DNA of 13,182 bases from JALSRY01 sp964428275 (GCA_964428275.1 CAYRXN010000254.1:1-13182); one strand, 5' to 3'. Shown: positions 1 through 7,155, counted from the stretch's first letter. Numbers and translations: made by a program. The notes: generated by a model not told the origin, from the letters alone.

Positions 1-899
1 TTGTTCTCCAGTGTCGTGCACAGGCTCGCGACGCTGGCCTGCGTGCCGTCGAGCGCGGCGGCGGCCGCCCGCTGGAGCAGCACCGACGGGCCGGAGGTCT
101 GGTGGCCCTGGATGTTGGTCATCACCTCGATCAGCCGCCGGTTGGCGACGGCCCAGCCGATGCGGAAGCCGGTCATGGCGTACTGCTTGGAAACGCCGTT
201 GATGATGATGAGCTTGGAGTTTTCGCTCTTGTCCTTGACGAACTGCCAGCAGTTGATCGGCCGCCGGCCGTCGAAGATCAGCCGGTGGTAGATGTCGTCC
301 ATGATGAGGTAGAGGTCGCGCTTCTCGCACAGCTCGACGATCTCGGCGATGAACTGCTCGGAGTACATGACGCCGGTGGGGTTGTTGGGGCTGTTGATGA
401 TGACGGCCCTGGTGTACGAGCTGATGACGCGCTCGATATCCTCGATCCGCGGGTGGAAGGAGCCGTCTTCGGGCGGTACCGGCACCGGCACCGCGCCGCA
501 GAGCTTGACCATCTCGGGATAGCTCACCCAGTACGGGGCCGGAAAGATGCACTCCTCCTGCGGGTTGAGGATGGCCTGGAGGGCGACCATCAGCGCCTGC
601 TTGGCGCCGCCGGAAGCCAGCACGTTCTCGGGCGCCACCTTGCGGTCGTAGAACTGCTCGGTATAGCGGATGATGGCCTGTTTGAGCGTGGGGATGCCGT
701 CGGCCGGCGTGTAGCGCACTTCGCCGGAGTTGAGCAGCCCGGCGGTGGCCACGAGTGCCTCGATGGGGGCTTTGCTCTTGGGTTCGCCACCGCCGAGGTG
801 GATGACCGGGTCTCCCTTGGCTCTCAGGATGGCCGCGGTTTCGTTGAGCTTGAGCGTGGCCGATTCGCTGATCGTCCGGGCGATTTGGCTGATACTCAT
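1..899 (-). CDS. class I/II PLP-dependent aminotransferase (aspartate aminotransferase-like), 3' end outside the window
   Basis: The 299 visible codons encode the N-terminal three quarters of a fold-type I PLP aminotransferase, probably acting on aspartate or another amino acid in the cytosol. Seen in sequence: GGGEP near residue 36, PYW near 122 (aromatic packing on PLP), NSPNNPTG at 169-176, MDDIYH at 200-205 (Asp201 for the pyridine nitrogen, Tyr204) and GVSKQYAMTGFRIGW, whose Lys238 is the expected Schiff-base lysine and Arg246 the phosphate-binding arginine. Family members run to about 390-400 residues, so roughly 95-100 are missing beyond position 1. The start is the ATG at 899-897, with AAGGAG at 910-905, five bases upstream. 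It is transcribed away from the sigma gene. Exact substrate (aspartate, prephenate or another amino acid) cannot be settled without the C-terminal substrate arginine region. The family call is firm. Confidence 0.93.
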   Translation of the reverse strand, partial: MSISQIARTISESATLKLNETAAILRAKGDPVIHLGGGEPKSKAPIEALVATAGLLNSGEVRYTPADGIPTLKQAIIRYTEQFYDRKVAPENVLASGGAKQALMVALQAILNPQEECIFPAPYWVSYPEMVKLCGAVPVPVPPEDGSFHPRIEDIERVISSYTRAVIINSPNNPTGVMYSEQFIAEIVELCEKRDLYLIMDDIYHRLIFDGRRPINCWQFVKDKSENSKLIIINGVSKQYAMTGFRIGWAVANRRLIEVMTNIQGHQTSGPSVLLQRAAAAALDGTQASVASLCTTLEN

Positions 900-948
900 G
901 CTGACTCCTTGAGCCGGCCGGTTCGGGCGGCAATTCGAGCCTCGGGTT

Positions 949-965
949 GTGCGGGAAACCCGCAC
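949..965. promoter_or_regulatory. perfect 7-bp inverted repeat over the predicted aminotransferase transcription start
   Basis: GTGCGGG (949-955), AAA, CCCGCAC (959-965). The repeat touches the candidate -10 hexamer at 964-969 and covers the region where transcription should begin. It could therefore be a repressor operator, or a hairpin at the 5' end of the mRNA. No regulator can be named. Confidence 0.35.
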
Positions 966-992
966 GCTAGGCACGTTTCCGGGGCCTGTCAA
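964..992 (-). promoter_or_regulatory. candidate sigma-70 promoter for the aminotransferase gene
   Basis: Read on the minus strand there is a perfect TTGACA at 992-987, a 17-base spacer, and TAGCGT at 969-964, which keeps the three most conserved -10 positions (T1, A2, T6). It lies about 65 bases upstream of the start codon. A 7-bp palindrome overlaps the -10 and the predicted start site. The -35 is strong and the -10 mediocre, so this is a prediction only. Confidence 0.45.
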
Positions 993-1298
993 CCGGGCGG
1001 GCTGAACGGAGCGATTTGGGGCGAGGGGGAGCGCGGCGCGGGCCGCTGTTTTCGTCCATTTCCGGGAGATAGTTTGGGAATGTACGAAGAGAATAACGGT
1101 AGCTTCGTTGATCAAGGGGCAGTATCCGGGGTGTGCCGGGCTGCCGGAACGGTTTATGGTGTGGCGAAAATCCGTCACCCTGGATTTGCGGGAAGGACGG
1201 TAAAAAGGAATTGACGGATTATCGCCGATGTTAGAGAATGGAGTAGGTATACGGAGTGGGCCGTCGCGGCGCGTGGCGGTCCGCTGGCCGGAGAGGCG

Positions 1299-1327
1299 GT
1301 GTCGCCGGGTGCGGGCGGCGCTATCAT
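1299..1327 (+). promoter_or_regulatory. candidate promoter of the sigma-factor gene
   Basis: GTGTCG (1299-1304), 17-base spacer, TATCAT (1322-1327, five of six to TATAAT). It lies about 60 bases before the start codon. The arrangement closely resembles the one before the TPR/alphaCTD gene (TTGTCG, 16 bases, TATCAT at 3308-3313). An alternative upstream promoter, TTGACG-17-GAGAAT at 1211-1239, fits the -35 consensus better. Confidence 0.4.
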
Positions 1328-1387
1328 CTATCGGCCGGTTCACGCCTTGGCTGGGCGAGGCGGGGCGCGTCATCGCGAGGAAGAATG

Positions 1388-3079
1388 ATGAACCAGTATC
1401 GGTCCCCGGAAATCGCGAAACTCGCCGCCCAGTTGCTCCGCAGCCCTCGCCGGCTTGTTTTTCGTGAGCTGTGCGGCATCGAGTTCGTACTCTCCGTGAT
1501 CGATTCGCAGCAGGCGTATCCGCTTGATTTCGTCGTTCACGCGCTTACCGGCTATCACGCTCCGGTCCGGAAAGACCCGGCGCCCGAGTCCCCGCTCCTC
1601 GGGGCGGAGACGATCCGGGCAGACCTCATCGTGCTGGCCGAGGAGCTCTCCAGCGCGGCCGACCTGCCCGTCGGCTGCTGGCCGGAGCGGCTGTACACGG
1701 TCAGCGAGCTGGCCGAACGGTTCGACGTCAGCACCAAGACGATTTTCCGGTGGCACCGGCGCGGGCTGATCGGCTGGCGCGTGCGCATGGCCGACCGGCG
1801 TGTGCGGCTCGTGTTTCCGGAGCGCTGCGTGCGGCGGTTCGTGGCCGAGAACGCTGCCCTCGTCGCGCGTGGGGCGTCGTTCTCGCAACTGAGCAAGGCC
1901 GAGCGCAACCGGATCGTCGATCGGGCGAGGCAACTGGCCGGCGAGGGTGATCGTTCGGTCAACGCCGTGGCCCGGGTGATCGCGACGGAGACCGGGCGGG
2001 CGGTCGAGACGATCCGGCTGATCCTCAAGGGCTACGATCGCGCACATCCGCACTCCGGCGTGTTCAACCGGTCCAGGCTCGACGTCGGTGTCGACGACGA
2101 GCGTCTCAAGATCTGGGAGGCCTATCAGGACGGGGCTTCGGTTGCCGTGCTGGCGCGGCGCTTCCGTCGCCCGGCCAAGGCGCTCTACCGCACGCTGACC
2201 GAGATGCGGGCCCGCGCGCTCAAGGCCCGCAAGATCGAGTTTGTTCCCAGCGAGGAGTTCTGCGCGCCGGATGCCGACCAGGTCATCCTGCACGACCCGG
2301 CGGCCGCGTCGCCTTACAACGGGACGACGCCCAAGCGGCGGATTCCGACGGGCCTGCCGCCTTACTTGCAGCACCTTTTCCGGCTGCCGCTGCTGACGCC
2401 CGAGGGCGAGCGGGCGTTGTTCCGCCGGCTCAACTATCTCAAGTTCAAGGCGGATCGGGCGTGCAGACAGATCGATCCCGAGCAGGCCACGGCCAGCGAG
2501 TTGGACCGCATCGAACGGTGGTTGTCTGAGGCCGAGGCGGTCAAGTCCCGCATCGTCGAGGCGAATCTGCGGCTGGTCGTCAGCATTGCCAAACGACACG
2601 CATCCCACAACCGCGACTTTTTCGAGATCGTCAGCGACGGCAACGTTTCGCTGATGCGCGCCGTGGAGAAGTTCGACTACAGCCGGGGTTTCAAGTTCAG
2701 CACGTACGCATCGTGGGCCATCATTCGCAACTACGCGCGCACCGTGCCCGAACACAAGCATCATTACGATCGTTACCAGACCGGACGTGAAGAGCTGCTC
2801 GAACACGTGGCCAGCCAGTCGCCCGAGGAGCAGGAATCGGACTACCTGCCGGCCGTGCGCAACGCGGTCGATCGGATGCTCGCGATCCTCGACGACCGCG
2901 AGCGGGCGATCCTGCGCCAGCGTTTCGGTCTGGGCGAACACCGCGAGCCCCACACGCTCGAACAGATCGGCCGGTGCTTTGGCGTTTCGAAAGAGCGTAT
3001 CCGCCAGCTCGAAGCCCGGGCGATGAACAAGCTGCGCGAGGGCTTCTCTGCGGACATCGAAAAACTCCTCGCCGGCTGA
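1388..3079 (+). CDS. sigma-70 family sigma factor with HTH-rich N-terminal half and no recognisable region 3
   Basis: A 563-residue RNA polymerase sigma factor. The C-terminal part is clear. Region 1.2-like sequence is at about 323-350. Region 2 is at about 385-455, with VEANLRLVVSIAKRH, SDGNVSLMRAVEKFDYSRG and FKFSTYASWAIIRNYAR. Region 4 is at about 488-552, ending in GVSKERIRQLEARAMNKLRE, which keeps the -35 recognition helix core. Only about 33 residues separate regions 2 and 4, so region 3 is absent or rudimentary. Of the usual E. coli contacts, W433 is kept (W443), but W434, Q437 and T440 correspond to A444, R447 and A450. The N-terminal half holds a MerR-type HTH at about 102-152 (LYTVSELAERFDVSTKTIFRW) and two weaker HTH-like segments at about 188-215 and 238-275. 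I chose the second of two adjacent ATGs; GAGG at 1377-1380 lies seven bases before it. The class is firm; what it regulates is unknown. Confidence 0.9.
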   Translation: MNQYRSPEIAKLAAQLLRSPRRLVFRELCGIEFVLSVIDSQQAYPLDFVVHALTGYHAPVRKDPAPESPLLGAETIRADLIVLAEELSSAADLPVGCWPERLYTVSELAERFDVSTKTIFRWHRRGLIGWRVRMADRRVRLVFPERCVRRFVAENAALVARGASFSQLSKAERNRIVDRARQLAGEGDRSVNAVARVIATETGRAVETIRLILKGYDRAHPHSGVFNRSRLDVGVDDERLKIWEAYQDGASVAVLARRFRRPAKALYRTLTEMRARALKARKIEFVPSEEFCAPDADQVILHDPAAASPYNGTTPKRRIPTGLPPYLQHLFRLPLLTPEGERALFRRLNYLKFKADRACRQIDPEQATASELDRIERWLSEAEAVKSRIVEANLRLVVSIAKRHASHNRDFFEIVSDGNVSLMRAVEKFDYSRGFKFSTYASWAIIRNYARTVPEHKHHYDRYQTGREELLEHVASQSPEEQESDYLPAVRNAVDRMLAILDDRERAILRQRFGLGEHREPHTLEQIGRCFGVSKERIRQLEARAMNKLREGFSADIEKLLAG

Positions 3080-3081
3080 GA

Positions 3082-3122
3082 CCCGCGCGTTGTTGCGCGA
3101 CGGGCAGCGCAGTGGCCTGCGC
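3082..3122 (+). terminator. tandem terminator-like hairpins after the sigma gene
   Basis: Three bases after the stop codon, CCCGCGCG (3082-3089) pairs with CGCG-A-CGGG (3096-3104) around a TTGTTG loop, leaving one bulged A. A second hairpin follows at once: GCGCAG (3107-3112), TGGC, CTGCGC (3117-3122). Neither is followed by a T-run, so intrinsic termination is uncertain; the position right after the stop supports a 3'-end role. Confidence 0.4.
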
Positions 3123-3285
3123 AGGAATTCGGCATGACCGCAGGGGCCGCAGGCCAGCGGCCGCTCGTGACGTCTTGTTGGCTGTTCCCTTTGTCTGTCA
3201 AGTTGCTCTTTCCCCGCGTGCCCGGCCGCGCCGGGCGTGGAAGCGGGTGGCTGCCGGTGCGGCGTGGCGCCCGTGCCGGCGGGGG

Positions 3286-3313
3286 TTGTCGGGTGGGAAC
3301 CGGGCGGTATCAT
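3286..3313 (+). promoter_or_regulatory. candidate promoter of the TPR/alphaCTD-tgt-yajC-DUF58 cluster
   Basis: TTGTCG (3286-3291), 16-base spacer ending in GGGCGG, then TATCAT (3308-3313). It is about 80 bases upstream of the first gene. The -10 is identical to that proposed for the sigma gene, and the -35s share TGTCG. Confidence 0.4.
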
Positions 3314-3394
3314 CATGGAATTGGCCCCGGATTCGGGGCCGGCTGAGCAAGCAACCGGGGTTTGCCCGCGCGATCAACGTGGAGAGTAGAGCCG

Positions 3395-4729
3395 ATGTCT
3401 GAAACCACCGCGGAACTGATGTCCTTTTTCGAAACCGGCGAACTGGACACCGACTGCTTCACCCAATATGCCAACCTCGTCTTCCAGTCGGCCCGAAACC
3501 ACGAGCGCTTCGCCGAGCTGCTGGGCGAATACGAGCAGCGCGTCGGACGCGGCGAGGGCGACGCACTGCACCTCGGCGTCGGCTACCTGATTCTGGGGCG
3601 GTTTCAGCAGGCGGCCGAGTGGCTCGAAAAGGCCGCCAACAACAAGTATCGCCACTACTGGGCCGCGCAGGCCGCCACCGCGCATCACGACTTCGAGGCG
3701 GCGATCGCGTCGTACAGGAAGGCCGCCTCTTCGGGCTGGGACGCGTTCGAGATCGACATGCGCTGCGCCGAACTGTACCTGCGCAGCGGCGACGAGGCGG
3801 CCGCCGCCAAGCTGGTCAGGGCCCACCAGCGCGACGGCGCCGACCGGGCCGACTGGTACTACGTTCGCGGCCTGGTGGTCGAACGGGAAGGCGATCGAGC
3901 GGGCGCGATCGATCTCTACGAGAAGGCCCTGACGCTCGACCCCGACCACGTGCCCACCATGTTCCGGGCCGCCTGGCTCTACGACCTGCGCGGCGACGAC
4001 GAGCAGGCGATCGAGCTGTACAAGCGGCTGGCGCTCCAGCCGCGGGCGCACGTCAACGCCCTGATGAACCTCGCGGTCATCTACGAGGACATCGGTCGCT
4101 ATGACGACGCGATCACCTGTCTCCAGCGGGTGCTCGTCGCCTATCCCAACCACACCCGTGCCCGGCTGTTTCTCAAGGACGTCGAGAGCAGCCGCAAGAT
4201 GGTGATCGACGACGCGATCGAGAAGCGGGTCGAGTCGCGCAACCGCCTGCTGGCGACGCCCATCAGCGAGTTCGAGCTTTCGGTGCGGGCCCGCAACTGC
4301 CTCAAGAAGATGAACATCCAGACCCTCGGCGACCTGCTCAAGCTCACCGAGCAGGAGCTGCTGGCCTACAAGAATTTCGGTGAAACCTCGCTCGACGAGA
4401 TCAACCAGCTTCTGGCCAAGCGTGGGCTGCGCCTCGGCCAGCGGCCGGAAGACATCGACCCGGCCGCCCTGGCGCCGGCCCCGCCCGAGCCGGCCCGCGT
4501 GGCCGTGCCGCCCGGAGCGGAGGCCCTGCTGTCCAAGCCGGTCTTCGAGCTCGAGCTCTCGGTGCGGGCGCGGCGTTGTCTCCAGCGGCTGAACATCGAA
4601 ACGGTCGGCGAGCTGATCCAGCGGACCGAGGCGGAGCTGCTCGCGGCGCGCAATTTCGGCGTCACCTCGCTCAACGAGATCAAGGCCCGCCTCAAGGAGC
4701 TGGGGCTCACGCTCGCTCCCAAGAGCTGA
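3395..4729 (+). CDS. TPR protein with two tandem RNA polymerase alpha-CTD-like domains
   Basis: A 444-residue protein, probably cytosolic, with no signal peptide or membrane segment. Residues about 55-265 look like degenerate tetratricopeptide repeats; the clearest are at 154-183 (WYYVRGLVVEREGDRAGAIDLYEKALTLDP) and 222-251. Two alphaCTD-like helix-hairpin-helix domains follow, at about 287-348 (FELSVRARNCLKKMNIQTLG, NFGETSLDEI) and 379-441 (FELELSVRARRCLQRLNIET, NFGVTSLNEI), joined by a Pro/Ala-rich linker. In E. coli alpha, R265 and N268 contact UP-element DNA. The first copy keeps both (R298, N301); the second keeps Arg391 but has Arg394 at the Asn position. The K298 position is Thr in both. 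The start ATG has GGAGAG eight bases before it. It is the first gene of a tight cluster with tgt. It may bind UP-like DNA, sigma or activators; the partner is unknown. It is not rpoA, because the alpha N-terminal domain is absent. Confidence 0.88.
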   Translation: MSETTAELMSFFETGELDTDCFTQYANLVFQSARNHERFAELLGEYEQRVGRGEGDALHLGVGYLILGRFQQAAEWLEKAANNKYRHYWAAQAATAHHDFEAAIASYRKAASSGWDAFEIDMRCAELYLRSGDEAAAAKLVRAHQRDGADRADWYYVRGLVVEREGDRAGAIDLYEKALTLDPDHVPTMFRAAWLYDLRGDDEQAIELYKRLALQPRAHVNALMNLAVIYEDIGRYDDAITCLQRVLVAYPNHTRARLFLKDVESSRKMVIDDAIEKRVESRNRLLATPISEFELSVRARNCLKKMNIQTLGDLLKLTEQELLAYKNFGETSLDEINQLLAKRGLRLGQRPEDIDPAALAPAPPEPARVAVPPGAEALLSKPVFELELSVRARRCLQRLNIETVGELIQRTEAELLAARNFGVTSLNEIKARLKELGLTLAPKS

Positions 4730-4733
4730 TCGC

Positions 4734-5861
4734 GTGGCGGAAGGCTTTTCGTTCGACATGGTCGCCCGCGACGGCCGGGCCCGGCGGGGCGTGCTGACCA
4801 CGCCGCACGGCGTCGTGGACACCCCCGCGTTCATGCCCGTCGGCACGCGGGCCGCGGTCAAGGGCCTCACGCCCGACCAGGTCGCCGGGACCGGCACGCA
4901 GATCATCCTGGCCAACACGTATCACCTGATGCTGCGGCCCGGTGCCGGGACGGTCGCCCGGCTCGGCGGGTTGCAGCGCATGACCGGCTGGCGGCGCCCG
5001 ATGCTCACCGACAGCGGGGGGTTTCAGGTGTTCTCGCTGGCCGAGCTGCGCCGGCTCGACGACGACGGCGTGGAGTTCCGTTCGCACATCGACGGGGCGA
5101 CGCTGCGGCTCACGCCGGAATCGTCGATCGCCGCCCAGAACCAGCTCGGTGCCGACATCATCATGGCGTTCGACGAGTGCCCGCCGCTGCCCGCCGACGC
5201 CGGCGCGTTGCGTCAGGCGGTGCGGCGCACGCTGCTGTGGGCCCGCCGTTGCCGGGCGGCGCACCGGCGTCGCGACCAGGCGCTCTACGGCATCGTGCAG
5301 GGTGGACTCGACCTGGCGTTGCGGCGGGAATGCCTGGAGCAGCTCGTCGAAATCGGTTTCGACGGCTACGCGCTGGGCGGACTGTCCGTGGGCGAGCCGC
5401 CGGAGCGGATGTGGGCGCTGCTCGATGCGTTCGCGCACGAGCTGCCGGCCGACCGGCCGCGCTACCTCATGGGCGTCGGCACGCCGCGCGATCTGGTCCG
5501 GGCGGTGGCGGCGGGCGTGGACCAGTTCGACTGCGTGCTGCCGACGCGCAACGGGCGCAAGGGATACGTGTTTACCAGCACCGGGACGCTGCGGATGCGC
5601 AACGCCTGCCATCGCGAGGACACGGGCCCGCTCGATCCCGCGTGCGACTGTTACACCTGCCGGCGCGTCTCGCGCGGCTATTTGCGGCATTTGTTTATGA
5701 GCGGTGAAGTGCTTGGAGCCTCGCTGGTTTCGCTCCATAATATCCGCTTCTTTCAGAGACTGATGCAACGGATGCGAACCGCGATCGAAGCGGGGTGCTT
5801 CGAGACCTGGAAAGCGGATTTCCTCAGCAGTCCCGCGGCGCATCCGCGTGAGGAACCATGA
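4734..5861 (+). CDS. tgt: queuine tRNA-ribosyltransferase (tRNA-guanine transglycosylase)
   Basis: Exchanges G34 in the anticodon of tRNA-Asp, -Asn, -His and -Tyr for the queuosine precursor preQ1. At 375 residues it is the normal length. Seen: TPAFMPVGT near 30, LTDSGGFQVFSL with the general-base Asp93, YGIVQGG at 185-191, GGLSVGEP at 215-222, FDCVLPTRNGRKG with the nucleophile Asp266, and the zinc site CxCxxC (Cys304, 306, 309) plus His335, spaced exactly as in the family. The start is GTG: the FSFDMVARDGRARRG stretch aligns with the usual N-terminus, and the downstream ATG at 4758 would cut it off. No strong RBS is visible; the GTG lies four bases after the TPR/alphaCTD stop, so translational coupling is likely. 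The stop overlaps the yajC start. The family call is secure. Confidence 0.97.
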   Translation: MAEGFSFDMVARDGRARRGVLTTPHGVVDTPAFMPVGTRAAVKGLTPDQVAGTGTQIILANTYHLMLRPGAGTVARLGGLQRMTGWRRPMLTDSGGFQVFSLAELRRLDDDGVEFRSHIDGATLRLTPESSIAAQNQLGADIIMAFDECPPLPADAGALRQAVRRTLLWARRCRAAHRRRDQALYGIVQGGLDLALRRECLEQLVEIGFDGYALGGLSVGEPPERMWALLDAFAHELPADRPRYLMGVGTPRDLVRAVAAGVDQFDCVLPTRNGRKGYVFTSTGTLRMRNACHREDTGPLDPACDCYTCRRVSRGYLRHLFMSGEVLGASLVSLHNIRFFQRLMQRMRTAIEAGCFETWKADFLSSPAAHPREEP

Positions 5862-6223
5862 TGACCACAGGATTCGTCCTTCTGCTCGCACAAGCGGCCA
5901 GCGCGCCGGCCCCCGGCGGTCCGGGCGGCGCCCCGCCCAAGCCCGATTTCATGGGCTTTCTGTTCCCGCTCATGCTGGCGTTCGCCGTGTTCTATTTCTT
6001 CCTGTTTCGCGGGCAGAAAAAGGAACGCCGCAAGCACGAGGAGATGCTGGCCAACCTGAAGCGCAACGACCGCATCCAGACCATCGGCGGCATCCTCGGG
6101 ACGGTGGTGGACGTGCGCGACCACGAGGTGGTCGTCAAGGTCGATGAGACCAACAACGTGAAGATGCGGTTCAACCGCGGCGCCATCAAGGAAGTGCTGG
6201 TCGAACCCGGCGAAGCGAAGTAG
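5858..6223 (+). CDS. yajC: preprotein translocase subunit YajC
   Basis: A 121-residue inner-membrane accessory protein of the Sec translocase, associated with SecDF-YidC. A short hydrophobic N-terminus and a Gly/Pro-rich stretch precede one strong membrane segment at about 32-50 (FMGFLFPLMLAFAVFYFFLF). The hallmark cytosolic part follows: QKKERRKHEEMLANLKRNDR, then TIGGILGTVVDVRDHEVVVKVD, then FNRGAIKEVL. The ATG at 5858 overlaps the tgt stop by four bases (ATGA); a second ATG at 5861 is equally possible. GAGGA sits at 5850-5854. The tgt-yajC order is common in bacteria, where secD and secF usually follow. Here the next gene is a DUF58 protein, so the SecDF genes must lie elsewhere. Confidence 0.95.
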   Translation: MMTTGFVLLLAQAASAPAPGGPGGAPPKPDFMGFLFPLMLAFAVFYFFLFRGQKKERRKHEEMLANLKRNDRIQTIGGILGTVVDVRDHEVVVKVDETNNVKMRFNRGAIKEVLVEPGEAK

Positions 6224-6237
6224 CGGCGGGTGCGGTG

Positions 6238-7155
6238 ATGGCCTCGCTGGCACAGTACCTCGACCCCGACGTGATCCAGCAGGTCAGCCGGCTCGACCTG
6301 CGGGCGCGGTTCATCGTCGAGGGGTTCATCGCCGGCCTGCACCGTTCCCCGTTCCAGGGCCTGAGCACCGAATTCAGCGAACATCGCAAGTACGTCGCGG
6401 GGGATGACCTGCGCACGATCGACTGGAACGTGTACGCGCGCACCGACCGGGTCTACGTGCGCAAGTATCAGGCGGAAACCCACCTCGACTGTCACCTGCT
6501 CGTGGACACCTCGGCGAGCATGGGACCGGTCGGCGAGCCGGCCGTCGGCGCCGACCATGATTATCCGACCAAGCTCGAATACGCGATCCACCTCGCCGCC
6601 GCCCTGGGCTATCTCGTCACGCGGCAGCAGGACGCGGTCGGGCTGGGCGTCATCGGCGCGGGGTTGCAGCGGCTGCTTCCGCCGCGTTCCCGCCGGGCCG
6701 ACCTCGTGCAGCTTCTGACGGTGTTGGCGTCGATCAAGCCGGCCGGCCCCACGGGTCTGGCCCGGGGGATTCACGACGCCCTGCGGCGGATCGTGCACCG
6801 GGGCGTGGTCGTCGTGTTCAGCGACCTGCTCGCCGAGCCCGAGGAGACGCTCCAGGCGATGCACCACGTGCGCTTCCGCGGCCACGATCTGATCGTCATG
6901 CACATTCTCGACCAGGCCGAGGTGCGCTTTGCGTTCGAGGGCGCGCTGCGGCTCGAAGACCCCGAGACGCGGGCGACGCTCGAAGTCTCCGCCGACGGCG
7001 TGCGGGAGCGCTACCGGGCGGCCGTGGCGGCGTGGCGCTCGCAGTTGGAAGACCGCATCGCCGCCCTCAAGGGCGACTACGTCGCGCTGGACACGTCGAT
7101 GCGTTTCGACAAGGCCCTGGTCGAGTTTCTGACCCAGCGCAGCCGCCGGCGCTGA
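6238..7155 (+). CDS. DUF58 / von Willebrand factor A-like protein
   Basis: A 305-residue DUF58 protein. The signature FSEHRKYVAGDDLRTIDWNV is at 46-65, followed by ARTDRVYVRKYQAE. The vWA-like metal-site motif DTSAS lies at 90-94, with VVVFSDLLAE near 191-200 supplying a second conserved Asp. No membrane segment is visible, so this is the soluble type. DUF58 proteins usually sit beside a MoxR-family AAA+ ATPase and other vWA proteins and are thought to take part in chaperone-like complex assembly or envelope maintenance; no moxR gene is in this window. I start at the ATG at 6238; a GTG immediately before it is the alternative, and no clear RBS separates them. It lies 14 bases after yajC and looks co-transcribed. 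Family firm, role unknown. Confidence 0.93.
   Translation: MASLAQYLDPDVIQQVSRLDLRARFIVEGFIAGLHRSPFQGLSTEFSEHRKYVAGDDLRTIDWNVYARTDRVYVRKYQAETHLDCHLLVDTSASMGPVGEPAVGADHDYPTKLEYAIHLAAALGYLVTRQQDAVGLGVIGAGLQRLLPPRSRRADLVQLLTVLASIKPAGPTGLARGIHDALRRIVHRGVVVVFSDLLAEPEETLQAMHHVRFRGHDLIVMHILDQAEVRFAFEGALRLEDPETRATLEVSADGVRERYRAAVAAWRSQLEDRIAALKGDYVALDTSMRFDKALVEFLTQRSRRR

Larger units (their letters stand above)
900..1387. other. divergent intergenic region between the aminotransferase and sigma genes
   Basis: About 490 bases hold no convincing gene. Contents: the aminotransferase RBS and promoter on the left, a stretch at about 1075-1255 that is less GC-rich than its surroundings, and two candidate promoters for the sigma gene. 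One is TTGACG at 1211-1216 with GAGAAT at 1234-1239 (17-base spacer). The other is GTGTCG at 1299-1304 with TATCAT at 1322-1327 (17-base spacer). Open frames across this region have no family features and no good RBS. The long leader, if transcription starts near 1246, would leave about 140 untranslated bases. Confidence 0.6.
3080..3394. other. intergenic region between the sigma and TPR/alphaCTD genes
   Basis: About 315 bases with no supported gene. It contains the tandem hairpins at 3082-3122, a further hairpin GCCCGG-CCGCG-CCGGGC at 3220-3236, a candidate promoter at 3286-3313, and the RBS GGAGAG at 3381-3386. Short open frames across it show no family features. Confidence 0.55.

Noticed and set aside
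1084..1108. ACGAAG/CTTCGT inverted repeat with 13-base loop
   Set aside because: A 6-bp stem with a long loop is expected by chance in a region this size.
102..1214. Long plus-strand open frame opposite the aminotransferase
   Set aside because: It is antisense to a gene with clear catalytic motifs; its translation is a low-complexity mirror of high-GC coding DNA.
1256..1387. In-frame GTG-initiated extension of the sigma factor
   Set aside because: The extra 44 residues are Arg/Gly-rich without family features, overlap the candidate promoter at 1299-1327, and the ATG pair at 1385/1388 has a GAGG RBS.
3220..3236. GCCCGG-CCGCG-CCGGGC hairpin as a second terminator
   Set aside because: Too far (about 140 bases) from the sigma stop, no T-run, and such short GC stems are common here; left as a note in the intergenic entry.
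1370..3316. 648-codon minus-strand open frame opposite the sigma gene
   Set aside because: High-GC shadow: no RBS, no domains, and the opposite strand carries sigma regions 2 and 4.
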